This document shows positions 40,379-50,011 of a DNA stretch of 64,000 nt, in pieces (positions within the stretch are counted from its first letter, which is position 1; each line of letters begins with the position of its first letter). The position numbers and the translations under genes were made by a program. The notes under the pieces are model-generated. The model had not been told where the DNA came from. It saw only the letters and a program-made list of their open reading frames with translations, and did not search any database. This DNA comes from Chamaea fasciata (lineage: Eukaryota; Chordata; Aves; Passeriformes; Sylviidae), in NCBI GenBank assembly GCA_029207755.1, contig JARCOQ010000001.1, positions 96,936,140-97,000,139 on the forward strand. The letters run 5' to 3'.

Positions 40379-43300
40379 TTAGTGCTGTGTTTGATCCTGT
40401 ATAATATTGAATCTCTGGAGAAAGCTGGAATAAATACAATTTTTCTTGACTGACAAAACAGATGGAACACCTCTTATGTTTGCATAAGCCCCCGGAAAAA
40501 GGTTTAAAGAGCAGTTACCTCCTACAAACTTTGACCACATTTCTACCATCTATAGAGAAAAGAACAACTGATAAACTATGTCCTAATAATAAAAAAGAGA
40601 TTATCAAAGTTACTCCCAAATAATATTTGTAAGTTCATGAATAAGGTCCTGGTCAGTACCTGATACTCTGCTAATATATTATTTATGATTCCATGAAAAC
40701 ACATGCTTTTCTTCTGCCAAAGGGCACTTTTTAAAACTAGCAAATCTTATTAACTGTGTAGAGTTTTTTTCCTGGTATTTGTCTGAAAAGACTAAGTTTA
40801 TATTAATCGAATACAGATTTCTTTCATCACAAAATTAGCCTGTAGATGCTTTATTCTGATCTGGCAGACCTATCTCTCCCCTAAACCAACCAAATGTCCT
40901 TCGGCATCATTACTGTTGTGAAAATACAATGCAGGAGAATTAATCATTACTGAAGGTTTTGAAAAGGCCAAGGACTGTGTGTGCAAAACATTGTGTTTTA
41001 CTATCAAAACAGCTGCTGTTTTGGCAGGAAAAAATTCGAAAACAGAGGGGAAGTTAGCAGGACTTTACACCAGACCAGCTGGAATGAAAGAGAGAACTTG
41101 TGTGCTCTGTAGTCAGAAAGGAGTAAAAGTCAGGTTAAAGCAGTTTATTTAAACACAATATTTAGTGGCAGGTGTTCAGAGAAGATTTAGCAAAAAAGAA
41201 AGCATAGAATTAATGGCACTGAATGCTACACTGCTGTAACAATTACTCATGTGAAAAGCCTACTTTCAGATGATTGATCTTTGGTTTTGAAGTGTCTAAT
41301 ACATTACTTACCAAGGAATTTTAAAACGTATAGATTTCAGACTCTGTGAACCTGTGAAGCATAAACTGATGGCTTCATATTCCAAAGGACAAACATAGCA
41401 TGGCTACCAAAACGAAGAATAGTCAGAAAACCTTTAATCACTTACTTGTACTCGTGTGACATGTAGATACATAATACAAGCCACTAGGAAGCATATGCAG
41501 AACACCAGGAGAACAAGAACTATGGTACTCCTAGAATCAAAACACAATAGAAGTAATGCAACGCAACTCAGAAATAGATGACAACAAACTGCTATTAGGA
41601 TTCCTTCTGAAATAGTATTTTAAATAAATGGTGGAGGTTGTCCTCCTCAACCCTACTGTAATACTAACCATCACAGAGCAAATTTAGCAGTGATGTCCAC
41701 TCCTCTCAAGACTATGAAATTAGTAAATTCCCTTGTAAATGGTCCCCATTCTGACCTCAGAAATGAGATCAAAGCACCTCAAAAAATCAAATCGATGGTC
41801 GTCAGGAGAGATGCTTTCTAATTGTAGGCTAGTGCAGAATATTCAGCATGATGACTCTTGTAAGAGGAGTGTGTAACTCAATTGCTTGGCCTTGGCAGCT
41901 GTGTTAACAGTTACCAGATGCTTTTTCTGTCTCATTTCTCTTTCTCAAAGATTCAGAAATCAATGGTCATTCAATTCAGACACTTAGCAAGTCAAATAAA
42001 ATCAGACCAGACTGCCTTCAAATGAAACAGAAAAACTCCCTCCTTTTGAGTCTTCCTCAATGGTTACACCAATCTTAAGTTTCACAAAGGTGCTGAATAA
42101 TTTTTAAATTCTAAATCTTCCTTCTTCTGATTTATCAAAATAGGCTTGTTCTTAATGAGAAGAGGGGTGCAAACCAAGAACTTTCTTTCTCTGGAAAAAC
42201 CTCTCTTGGAAAACTGCTGTATGGGTGTGAGCAAACTGACAAAAACTAGTCCATCAGTGTGGATGCATTTAATTTCTGCTCAGGGGCAGCCTGGCCCCTT
42301 GCCAATCATGGAATCAGGGCTATATGACAGCAGCATAACATGATCTTCACACCTTCTTTTCTAGCTTGTGAGAACAAACCAGTCAGTTCAGAAGCCATGT
42401 GAGCAATGGATTCAGCCATACATGTATCTGTGCCCTTGACAATTACTGGGAAAAAGATTGTTTATACAGGGTTTCTAACAGCAGAAGTGTGCAATTCTCC
42501 TGTAGATTTTCTAACTATTTGACCTTGATTTCAAATTCATGTAATAGTCCCTACTGATACAGGAACAGGAAGGATTCTGTGGTGTATCCAGAATGGGAAG
42601 GTGACTCTGGGTGCTGTTAGGGTGGATTCTGAATACAAGTATTAAACAAGTCAGGATCTCATGCCTTTAGAGAATTCACTTGTATTCAGGATGGTAGCAT
42701 GCTAGAAAAGAATGCAGGGGACATGTCTGCAACAATATCTTATAATGCAGCAATAACTGACAACTGACAGTACTGCTGAGTGGGTACAGATGACAGACAG
42801 ACATTAGGGTTGGCATCTAAAAAGGTCTACACTGCATTTTTAAAAAATAAACACAGATTCAGATATTAAAAGGGTTGATAGTCAGGACTTTTAGTGGTTG
42901 CACTGTATATGTGCCTCCATGATTGGACAGTTTAGGGTGACAGGAACACAGCTTTACTTTGACCACCTCCATCTGGGAATATAAAATGTGTCTTTAGTTG
43001 AGAAGCTCTTTTTCTCAAATGATGATAAGAATTCTGAGACTGGCAAGCCATCATCTCAATGGCATTGATTTCTGTATATTTATGCAGTAATTGACTTTCC
43101 TATGACATTTTCTTGTCTAGATGATTAACCTCCTCCTTGAAATATTGTGCTATATCACTTCTCCCATTAGGGTAACGTATTACAAGCCTTGTCTTGGCTT
43201 TTGCATTCTCTTGCCATATCCATAACTACTTCAGCAATCTAAATAGCAGCTTAAAACTCCAAGCTCTGGAAAGAGGGGGAATTTTTCTATACTTCCAAAG

Positions 43301-46300
43301 TTTTAATTTAGCTCATGTTTGCATCTGTGTCTCAGCAAGGGAAGAGCACAAGAAGAATAGTAATTTGGCTGTATGAAGCCACCACTCAGACACTGGAAGA
43401 AAGAACTTAGGAGCATTCAGTGGGTGGCTGTTTTAACTAACCCAGTCCATCTTCATGACTTTCTGCAGTGATATTCTTCTGGAAGTTGTGTGTCTGTCAG
43501 ATCACTACTTAAACCGAATCTCTGTCCAGCTGTTTTTAAGTGACAATGGTATTTTGAAAGGCTATTCTAAGATTCTTGGATATTGATTCTAGTTTCAACA
43601 ACATGAATACACTTTGTTTCTCCTTGTTCAAAACTGCTACGTACTGCAGCTGTGCCTTCTTGAAGAAGAAGGTGAAAGACTTCTTCATCATGCTCCAACT
43701 AGCAGAGTCATTATTCTGGAAATTATGATGTAAATGATGATTCTTGTCAGTGACTTTGAATTCTTTAGGTGAAAGGTACTATCTTACAAATTAAAATCTG
43801 TATTTGAATTGTATTTTAATAACGTGAATAAAGTGTTTTTTCAATCTTTCAACTAGAAATAAAAGAGTATAGAGGTATTATTCTAGCTGGAGATTTGTGA
43901 ATAGAAAAGACTATAATTTAAATGGAAATTTCAAAAGTATTATCCTGTGGCCAGTTCTATTCCCATTGAAGTCCTTATAGTTAGTAAAAGTGAGTAAAGT
44001 TCATTTTTAATGTTTTGATATTCTTATCTGAAAAAAGTTAATTATTAATATTTTTATACCTTACACACAATTATTTTTTAGTTAGTAAGCATTCATATAG
44101 AATTGACAAAATCTGAGGTAATCACTAACTAATCACTCAACAATAGGCATAGGACACCTCCCAAACACATAATTTGGTTATGTTTGCTTTAGTGCAGTCA
44201 AGGTTGGACTGCAAGATGTGTATGCATAGCCAAAATAGGCGTCCGGCAGTTTATGTGCGGATAGTGTTGATGCCAAAACCTTCAATGAATGCTATAAATG
44301 CAGGCCTCAACACAGCTGGATGGGTATTTTCAGTACTTTGTTACAATTAAACTCTGTATGGTTTTATCTATGTTGCTATCAATACTTAATCCAAAGTAGC
44401 ACAAACACATTTAGAAAAGCCACAGTAATGCCTTTGTTTGTAATGCAAAAATGCTTTAAATAAGTTTAAAACAACAACTGAAAGTTTAAATAAACACTGA
44501 AATATATTTTTTTCCTCTAAGTGCATATTACTACAAAAGATAAAAAGAAAAAAAATAGTGAAAAGTGTCTCCTGTGGACAAATGAAAGAGACAACAATTA
44601 GACTGAGGGTATACTAACAGAGGATCTCCCGTGTGAGAAGATACCAACCTAGATGCCCATTCCTGTTCCAAACACTTTAATTTTTGACCTGTGCAGGATG
44701 TCTGAGGATGTTCCAATTTGAGTTATGAGGGCAAAAGACAGAAACTTACTGTGGTATTATTAGAAGGTAGACAAGGCCAAATAAGGCAGCTAGAATCAGT
44801 GAGAGAACTACAGCACTGGTGAAATACTCATCCTGAAGCTGGTGGTACTGTTAAAGAAAGGAATAAATGAAGACAGTAAGTATTTTATACATACCCAGAC
44901 ACCCACACTTGTCCATTCTCAGTAAGAAAGAATTTTATCTTAAAATAAAACAAGCCCCTACTCAGTTACAAACATGATGGCTTAGTTCACATTGAAAAAA
45001 CAGATGAGGGAAGTCTACACAAGATTTTCCTTGACAGACTTCTCTTTCACCCTAGTCAAAACTGGTTTAGGCTCAGATATAAGTTTATCTTTCTGAGAAA
45101 AAAAAATCAGGCACCTTGAACCAGAAGGGGGTGGCCCTCCCTCTATTTACTCATCATGATAAAAGGCCAAACACTTCTTGGTGGTGCTTTCAAGAAGTCT
45201 TGTCACCTCAGCTGCTCAGGACAGGACACTAATGAGTGGACTTGGAGGCAGCTGCTAATGAGATACATGGGCTCAGTTTGGAGCAGCTACTGTCCTTAAT
45301 TTCACTAAACCACAGTATTAACAAGAGGAAGGTTTCCAGGGGTGGAAACAAGAAAGTGTTTTCTCAGAAAGATACAAAGTTCAATATAATTTACACCAGA
45401 AACCTTTTTATTTTGAAAGAAAAAGTTACAGCCAAGTAATAAATGACTTTGGAAACTTGAAATCAAAACTTATGTTTAAAACCCAAAAAAATTTGGATCC
45501 AACATGCCACACAGACTTCTAACTTGAAACAGTAGCGACATGAAATCTTAGACAATAGTTACTTACGGTGGAAAAATAAATTCTACTGCCAAATTAATTC
45601 AAAACCATACCACTTTTGCTTTTTCAAACACATAAACTAAAGGCTGTAAATACAAAAAATTTATATTCACAAAAATAAACCCCTAAAAGGTAGGAACAAC
45701 TGTTAACTTATATGCATGCTTGTATGTCTGAGTAAATCCCCTGCTTTCAGCACTGCCACCCAGGTGTAACATTGCAACCTTGTCCAGAGATTTAATGTTG
45801 TGGGTTTTTTCATATTTTCTAGAATTTCTGGACCAATATTTATTAGGCTACTTGTCCATCTTCTTGTCATTTACACTCCTCCAAAGTAGATGAGTGAGTA
45901 GGCAAACACATAGCAATGAGATAGCATTAAACGAGTGACTCAGGCAGTTTGGAGAAGCAAAAGAAAGACCAAAACACAGGATATATAACACGGAGTAGGA
46001 TTCTGACAAGTAGGACGATATAATTTTTTCTTTTTATCCCCTTCAAGTGTTTCCATAGAAGGTAGAGGTAATGTCACCCTCTAAACTGAGAGACAGTCCA
46101 GTGGAGTATTTAAAGATAGTGAGTAGAATTTAAACATTGCATGAAACCCAAACAAAAACCCCAATGCTAGTTGGCTTATGGTCAGTGAAACCAGTAAAAA
46201 TAATTTTAAACCCCCTTACTTTATTTTCACGCTCAATTTGCTTATACTTCAGGGTAATGAAGTTCAAGTCAGCCATCTCAGACTCAGTTTGCCGGGCCTC

Positions 46301-49300
46301 TATCAAGCGGCTGATGTATCTGTTCACTCGAGTTCCTGGAGTGTTGTATACAATATTGGTAGAAAAAGAGGAGCGATTCCTGAGTTTTTCAGAGGCTGTC
46401 CTTAATGCTCTCCTCTGTAATATGGATGAATAAAGAAGCACAGATTTATAACCACTGAGATTTTTCATTGCTGTTCATATTACTTCAAGCTCACAGAGAG
46501 GATGTGGAATTTATTAAACAGAGCAACTACAAAACACAGAGTTCTTATCTCAGTGTGAATGTCACCTTTTAAAAATTCCTTACCTGAAATCCTGATATCA
46601 TTCAAACCAATGAGAAAACTCCCACTTCATTCCAGGATTTTAATCCAGAAATTCCTCCCACATACAGCCCTGACACTCCTCTGCCACTGAGGAAATAATC
46701 AGTTTGTTCCCAGTCAGGGTGACTTTACCTTGCAAAATGGTTTTATTTTGGTTTGTTTTCTTGACAGAAGCATTGAGCTCTGGGCTTCTTGAAGACAAGA
46801 TATTAAGGTTCTTCATAACACAAGAAGAGTCCTACTGTCTAGTAACAATATATATTTGAAAAAGATACTTTACCTTAAAGTCTTGGACAATGACCAAATT
46901 CAAGATTTCAGACAGAGAGTCTGAAATCTCAATGTTGCTATCTTTAACTCACCCAATTGGCTCTCTTGTTAAGACCTCTTGAGTATGCCTCAAGTGCATA
47001 TGCAGATCCAGATGGAGCCATTCAAAAAATTGGCAGAACTAAACTCTGCCTAACCGGCTCCTCCAAGGCCGAGATAGCACAGCTACAAGATGATTACTCA
47101 TAGTCCTTTCCAGTGGAAAAGATTTATCACAGAGCATATCTGAAAGGGATTTTAGGCAAGACGTCTCACTTTTCACAGAGAGCACTCAGGAGACAGTGAG
47201 CAGCATTTCAGCCACACTGGCGGTAACCTTCAGTTGAGGGCACTTTAATCTAAACCATAATGCCTAGATCTGTTCTATGACTGGACAGGGGTGAAGCCTA
47301 CTTCCCAGAAGAGTTTTGATAACAAAGTTTAGTCAAGTTCTACAATTTCTGTAAAGTTAAAGGAATATTTTTTTTATCTAGCATCTGCAGAGTTCAAGAC
47401 AGTTCAAAACATTATGAAATAACAAGTCTACTCAGGATATAATAAGTAGAATCTGTCAGAAAGATGTTAAAGAAGAAAACTAAATTTCTATCTTCAGAAC
47501 ACTCAGTCCTAAATAGCCCACTCTAAAGACTATACAACAACAAATCCTTTTAATCCAGATGGTAAAAAAGATGGTGATCACTATCTAAGTAATCTTGCAG
47601 AAATGGCACTTTCCTTTTTCATTTCACAAGAAATTCTTAGGAGTACCTCATCAGTGAACAAATTGTAAATTACAGCACTTCATTAGCTCACATAGCTTAT
47701 ATGTATATTATTTCTAAATCCTTATGAATAAGGAGAAGTGTTATCTGCTGACCAATACCCTAGTTTTCTGTTTGCTAAGAAAAATGGACCCTAGCAATGC
47801 TAAAGTAACTTTTCAAGCCTTGCTTTGCTGGCTTTTTATGTAGAGAGGAGGTTACATAAGCAGTAAACAATTACAAGGTAACATTTTTCTTGAAGCTATC
47901 AGATCCAATTACCTGGTAAATTGTCTTTGGTATAAGAGCTAATTGTTTCAACATGAAAACTAATTTTAGAGATATACATTGATTAGAGATCCTAAATTGC
48001 CAGCCAAACAACTATTTTCAGTGTTTCTAAACAGAGAGAAATTTGTTTTCTTCAAGAAACATATGTATCAGTAATTTGTAGGGAAATTGAATACTTTTAG
48101 GTATATTGTCGGAAATTAACAATTTTGCTCTCAATTAACTATAATTAGTTAGCATATGTATTGCATTAGTTGCAGAAAAAAGTACATCTTCAAAGATTTT
48201 TTACAATTGAAATTTAAGCCTATAGTATAACAACAGGGGGGAAGAAAACAGTATTTAAATAAATACTTCTTTGAATTAAAACCTGAAATGAGGGTAGATG
48301 AATATGGGTGTTATTCTGATATATGGAATAAATGATATTATCTAGTCTGCCATTTTGAAACAGGGTTAAAGTTTCTATTCTTAATCAAAATAGTTGTTTC
48401 TTACATATAAATATTTTCTCTAGATCTCTTATTTGTGTCTCAGTTATTATTTTGAACAGTAAACTTACATCATGTCTTACATATGATCAAGATCCAGCGT
48501 TTATGTTTCTCAGAAATGTACTGGCTTCAAAGCCTTTAAACACCCCCTTGTTTTACTTTATTTACATGATTTGAGGACCAAAAACTGTGAAGAAACCCTG
48601 CATTTTAACACAGTGTATTTATATTAGTATTATAATACAAATAATTCATATAATACAAACCCATGATGTGTTATATAAAAGTTACAAAAGCTCAGAACAA
48701 CTGTTTCCATAACTGATAGCACTGTAGAATTTAACTGCCAATGTTCTGGCACAAAAAAAAAAAAAATCATCAGATCACTAACAAATGGAGATTTTCTGTG
48801 TATATTACCATATTTCCACATAAATATACACATGACACAATGTAAAGCATTGCATATGCTTCAAAGGATGTGTGAGTTATTTTTAAAAAATACTCAAAGA
48901 TAACACTAAATCCCAATTGGAAAACCTTTTACATGGCCAATTTCAAAATAAAATCTGGAGTTTCTGAAAGTCTTCACTGAATCTGTGTTTTAAAGGAACT
49001 AATTTACTTTTTCCCCCTTTTCCTGCAGAAGAAACACAAGCACATATAAAACCCAAAATATGAAAGCTCAAATGCTTTCTGAAAGTAAGATCTAGACTGA
49101 TTCTTCAATAAATGAAAAAAAAAAAAAAAGAAAAAAAAGGAAAAAAAAAAGGTGAAGCAATCAGTCAAGCTGAATTACTGATTCCAATGCTTGCATGCCA
49201 CCACTCAGTGGTGGAGTGACTTGTGTAATAGTGCCACCTGCTGTCAAAGAAAATGGAATGAGCAGCTCTCATGGTTTTTATCCACAAATTTACAGGTAGA

Positions 49301-50011
49301 TTCATATTTAAAAAAGAAGCAAACCAGGCTACTAGTATGTAAAGCAATTTTGACTTATGGAATTACTAGGCATCCAAGAAAGGGGAATTTATATTTGTGT
49401 TAGGGACTTCTACATTTAGGATTTGTATTATGGACAAAGAGGGGTTTTGGCTAATCAGTTGCCTTTCATATTTCAGAGAACCATCTAGAGAAACAAAATT
49501 ATTCTGTTGGTTTGCATTTGTCCCCATCAGCTTCAGACTGGGATGGAGAAAAGATGCAGAAGAATGTATGTTTAAAAGAATGGAAACAGCCTCAGAAATT
49601 CCAATTCTGGTGAAAAAAGCCCTTAATAGAAGCCACATAGGACACCTATGCTGGCTTTTCCAAGAGCAGCTCCAAACTTGAGGCCTTTTATAATTAAATT
49701 TTGTCTTTACTGTGGGAATTAGATTGTTACAGCTCCAGCAGGAACACCATAAACTTCTTTATAGGTAACATCATCCCCTATGTTCTAAAAGATGGTCTGC
49801 CTGATGCAGTCCTGGAATTGATGCCCAAAGAGTGCACTTGGCCCACATGGACTACCTTATCATCATCCTCACACGTCATGACATTGGAGAAAGGGATCTC
49901 TGCTTTGAACATCTTGCGACAGTGCATGAGCTGAACAAGTAGATAGCAGACTGTCTTGAACTTCATTCTTTTTGCAGGCTTAATGTCTGAGAGAATCAGT
50001 CCAGGAAATAT
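17347..50011 (-). CDS. ADCY1: Adenylyl cyclase type 1, 3' part of the gene (13 coding exons, 5' end outside window)
   Basis: Membrane enzyme that makes cyclic AMP from ATP and is stimulated by Ca2+/calmodulin; in vertebrates mainly neuronal. Seen here: thirteen minus-strand exons (49856-50011, 46220-46414, 44750-44847, 41446-41530, 36956-37045, 33800-34056, 33040-33166, 26201-26317, 24943-25089, 24459-24557, 20493-20607, 18523-18647, 17347-17685). All have GT donors and AG acceptors, phases match across every junction, and together they encode about 649 residues ending in KEA-stop. Domain order is C1b with the calmodulin-binding helix, six membrane helices, then C2a with the purine- and phosphate-binding residues. 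ADCY1 is chosen over the related ADCY3 and ADCY8 because of the near-identity of the [15 protein letters not shown] segment and of the [16 protein letters not shown]-terminal segment to mammalian ADCY1 as I remember it. The mammalian protein has about 1,120 residues, so about 470 N-terminal residues lie upstream of 64000. No frameshift or stop interrupts the exons, so the gene looks functional. Confidence 0.97.
17686..18522 (-). other. ADCY1: ADCY1 intron before last exon (837 bp)
   Basis: Bounded by a GTGAGT donor and CTCAG acceptor. Unique non-coding sequence; no repeat recognised. Confidence 0.9.
18523..18647 (-). CDS. ADCY1: ADCY1 coding exon (C2a, nucleotide-binding core)
   Basis: Two bases plus 41 codons: the [20 protein letters not shown] region followed by [16 protein letters not shown] and GKIQ. 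It holds the C2 residues for ATP binding and transition-state support: Asp of QYDIWG (adenine), Asn of TVNVAS and Arg of ASRM, equivalent to D1018, N1025 and R1029 of ADCY2. All are intact. The acceptor is TTTTAG and the donor CAG/GTGAGT. A CR1 fragment begins about 140 bp upstream of the acceptor, on the side of the preceding exon. Confidence 0.97.
18648..20492 (-). other. ADCY1: ADCY1 intron (1,845 bp)
   Basis: Contains a CR1 fragment (18786-19040). It also holds a 166-codon minus-strand open frame (19710-20210), the longest outside the LTRs. That frame is hydrophobic and matches no family I know, and I regard it as chance. Confidence 0.9.
18786..19040 (+). mobile_element. CR1 LINE 3'-end fragment
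   Basis: GGTTAGATGTCAGGAAATGG, GAGCACTGGAAAAAGCTCTC, TTTGGACAATGCTCTCAGGC, CCTGTGCAGGGCCAGGAGTT and a terminal ATTCTATGAT-type repeat mark the 3' end of a CR1 element in plus orientation, antisense to ADCY1. It is 5'-truncated, about 255 bp long. Confidence 0.9.
20493..20607 (-). CDS. ADCY1: ADCY1 coding exon (C2a, middle helix)
   Basis: 38 codons plus one base. It begins [20 protein letters not shown] and ends YNDFVLRV plus a split Gly codon. It encodes the C2a helix that packs under the nucleotide site and the strand leading to the RVGINVGPV turn. The acceptor is TTCTAG and the donor TTG/GTAAGT. Confidence 0.95.
20608..24458 (-). other. ADCY1: ADCY1 intron (3,851 bp)
   Basis: Non-coding, AT-rich. 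Short TA and ACATA runs near 23550. No interspersed element recognised. Confidence 0.9.
24459..24557 (-). CDS. ADCY1: ADCY1 coding exon (C2a, purine-binding lysine)
   Basis: 33 codons in phase 0, from [20 protein letters not shown] to SGTK. The Lys of EKIKTIG corresponds to the adenine-specifying lysine of C2 (K938 in ADCY2 numbering). The acceptor is AAAG and the donor AAG/GTAAGA. It is separated from the preceding exon by an intron of only 385 bp. Confidence 0.96.
24558..24942 (-). other. ADCY1: ADCY1 intron (385 bp, shortest seen)
   Basis: Unique AT-rich sequence between two C2a exons; GTAAGG donor and AG acceptor. No repeat recognised. Confidence 0.9.
24943..25089 (-). CDS. ADCY1: ADCY1 coding exon (C2a catalytic domain, first strands)
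   Basis: 49 codons in phase 0, beginning [20 protein letters not shown] and ending NEIIADFDE. This is the beta-alpha start of the C2a fold. As in other class III C2 domains, the metal-binding aspartates of C1 are absent (here VMFASIPNF where C1 has a metal-binding Asp), so catalysis needs the C1 partner domain encoded upstream. The acceptor is CTACAG and the donor GAG/GTAAGG. The exon is nearly identical to mammalian ADCY1. Confidence 0.96.
25090..26200 (-). other. ADCY1: ADCY1 intron (1,111 bp)
   Basis: Unique sequence with a 12-base A run at about 25931. The 107-codon plus-strand frame (25351-25674) and its minus-strand shadow show no family features. Confidence 0.9.
26201..26317 (-). CDS. 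ADCY1: ADCY1 coding exon (C2 helical entry segment)
   Basis: 39 codons in phase 0, from [18 protein letters not shown] to MSNPRNM. It contains the [10 protein letters not shown] motif found at the start of C2 in mammalian adenylyl cyclases, and its charged first half continues the coiled helix after the last membrane span. The acceptor is CCAACAG and the donor ATG/GTAAAC. The intron separating it from the helix 12 exon is the longest one complete in this window, 6.7 kb. Confidence 0.95.
26318..33039 (-). other. ADCY1: ADCY1 intron (6,722 bp)
   Basis: Mostly unique AT-rich DNA. It holds the GTGGA tandem repeat at 29044-29083. A short ATTCTGTGATTCCGTGATTC stretch near 29930 looks like the terminal repeat of a decayed CR1, but too little remains to be sure. 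Confidence 0.9.
29044..29083. repeat. (GTGGA)8 pentanucleotide repeat
   Basis: Eight perfect copies of GTGGA. It is purine-rich on the plus strand and gives repetitive peptides in three frames, which explains the overlapping open frames there. The unit is one base from the GGAAT of vertebrate satellite DNA, but here it is a short local array. Confidence 0.97.
33040..33166 (-). CDS. ADCY1: ADCY1 coding exon (membrane helix 12, start of C2)
   Basis: One base plus 42 codons. [11 protein letters not shown] leads into the last hydrophobic helix ([19 protein letters not shown]). The sequence then turns charged ([12 protein letters not shown]), the cytoplasmic exit into the C2 domain. The acceptor is TTTTTAAG and the donor CAG/GTAAAT. 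The intron to the previous exon is only 633 bp. Confidence 0.94.
33167..33799 (-). other. ADCY1: ADCY1 intron (633 bp)
   Basis: Unique non-coding sequence between the exons for helices 10-11 and helix 12. Confidence 0.9.
33800..34056 (-). CDS. ADCY1: ADCY1 coding exon (extracellular loop, membrane helices 10 and 11)
   Basis: 85 codons plus two bases. It starts VGCMPWVW and codes for an extracellular loop with two N-glycosylation sequons (N-S-S and N-K-T) and two conserved-looking cysteines. Two hydrophobic helices follow, joined by RVSSLPKM and ending [10 protein letters not shown] plus a split Gly codon. The [11 protein letters not shown] turn matches the mammalian protein, whereas the loop is diverged, as is usual for cyclases. 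The donor is GGG/GTAGGT; a second GT four bases downstream is possible, but only the first keeps the reading frame. Confidence 0.94.
34057..36955 (-). other. ADCY1: ADCY1 intron (2,899 bp)
   Basis: Non-coding. It contains the 26-bp tandem repeat at 36762-36832; otherwise no recognised repeat. Confidence 0.9.
36762..36832. repeat. 26-bp tandem repeat, about 2.7 copies
   Basis: AATTTTGAAGAAGCATGTTC followed by six T is repeated with a period of 26 (starts at 36765, 36791 and 36817). The third copy is cut short after GAAGCA. Copies are identical, so the array is recent. It lies about 125 bp from the ADCY1 exon at 36956. Confidence 0.92.
36956..37045 (-). CDS. ADCY1: ADCY1 coding exon (membrane helix 9)
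   Basis: 30 codons in phase 0, beginning [14 protein letters not shown] and running into an Ile/Val/Leu-rich helix that ends SVAQGCV. The acceptor is TTCTTAG and the donor GTG/GTGAGT. It sits between the helix 8 exon and the exon for the large extracellular loop. Confidence 0.94.
38486..38945 (-). mobile_element. Diverged CR1-like LINE fragment
   Basis: The minus-strand frame contains [14 protein letters not shown] and GKCKV, resembling the C-terminal part of CR1 reverse transcriptase. The plus strand also carries CTGTTGAGAAAAATGTCTGA and GACAGGACAGGATTCAGG, found in decayed avian CR1 copies. It is heavily diverged, so both boundaries and family are uncertain. Confidence 0.5.
39458..39978 (+). 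mobile_element. Solo LTR of an endogenous retrovirus (521 bp)
   Basis: Begins TGTCCTGGG and ends CTACTACA (TG...CA). It is flanked by a perfect 5-bp target duplication, TATCT (39453-39457 and 39979-39983). A TATA-like TATAAG lies at 39710 and an ATTAAA poly(A) hexamer at 39922. The central block CCCATTGTGAGATGCTCCAC is shared with the LTRs at 51299 and 60780, so the three are related. Five-base duplications are typical of ERVL and some other avian ERVs; the class is inferred. No internal viral sequence remains. Antisense to ADCY1. Confidence 0.88.
40323..40375. repeat. (TA)26 microsatellite
   Basis: About 26 uninterrupted TA units between two T runs. Likely polymorphic and prone to assembly and read error. 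Confidence 0.97.
41446..41530 (-). CDS. ADCY1: ADCY1 coding exon (membrane helix 8)
   Basis: One base plus 28 codons. Hydrophobic residues rich in Val, Leu, Cys and Ile ([20 protein letters not shown]) form the second helix of this membrane domain and end at a short basic loop. The acceptor is TTCTAG and the donor CAA/GTAAGT. The phase fits both neighbours exactly. Confidence 0.94.
41531..44749 (-). other. ADCY1: ADCY1 intron (3,219 bp)
   Basis: Unique non-coding DNA. A 12-bp perfect inverted repeat (CTGAATACAAGT at 42629, ACTTGTATTCAG at 42678) is the only structure noticed. Confidence 0.9.
44750..44847 (-). CDS. ADCY1: ADCY1 coding exon (membrane helix 7)
   Basis: 32 codons plus two bases. 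It begins [20 protein letters not shown] and continues as a hydrophobic helix of about 20 residues ending LLIIP; the last codon (Gln) is split with the next exon. The acceptor is TTAACAG and the donor ACA/GTAAGT. It forms the first helix of the second six-helix membrane domain. Confidence 0.94.
44848..46219 (-). other. ADCY1: ADCY1 intron (1,372 bp)
   Basis: Non-coding, no repeat recognised. Confidence 0.9.
46220..46414 (-). CDS. ADCY1: ADCY1 coding exon (end of C1b, linker to second membrane domain)
   Basis: 65 codons in phase 0, beginning [16 protein letters not shown] and ending QIERENK. It covers the cytoplasmic linker before membrane helix 7. It is rich in Arg, Ser and Lys, including the [12 protein letters not shown] stretch that could be a kinase target; this is inference, not shown by sequence alone. 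The acceptor is TTACAG and the donor AAA/GTAAGG. Identity to the mammalian segment is high, with scattered conservative changes. Confidence 0.95.
46415..49855 (-). other. ADCY1: ADCY1 intron (3,441 bp)
   Basis: Unique AT-rich DNA with an A-rich low-complexity run at about 49116-49152. No interspersed repeat recognised. Confidence 0.9.
49856..50011 (-). CDS. ADCY1: ADCY1 coding exon (C1b, calmodulin-binding segment)
   Basis: 52 codons in phase 0, from [10 protein letters not shown] to CEDDDK. The basic, hydrophobic stretch [15 protein letters not shown] and the following residues correspond to the calmodulin-binding region mapped in mammalian ADCY1, which confers Ca2+ stimulation. It is almost unchanged from the mammalian protein. 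The acceptor reads CCAACAG. The donor reads AAG/GTAGTC, the weakest donor of the set because positions +4 to +6 depart from consensus. If mammalian ADCY1 has 20 exons, this would be the eighth; that numbering is inferred by counting back from the last exon. It is the most upstream exon visible in the window. Confidence 0.95.

Larger units (their letters stand above)
37046..41445 (-). other. ADCY1: ADCY1 intron (4,400 bp)
   Basis: Contains an old CR1-like fragment (about 38486-38945), a solo LTR (39458-39978) and a long TA microsatellite (40323-40375). The remainder is unique. Confidence 0.9.

Noticed and set aside
46137..46433. Plus-strand frames of 98 and 75 codons
   Set aside because: They are antisense shadows of the ADCY1 exon at 46220-46414.
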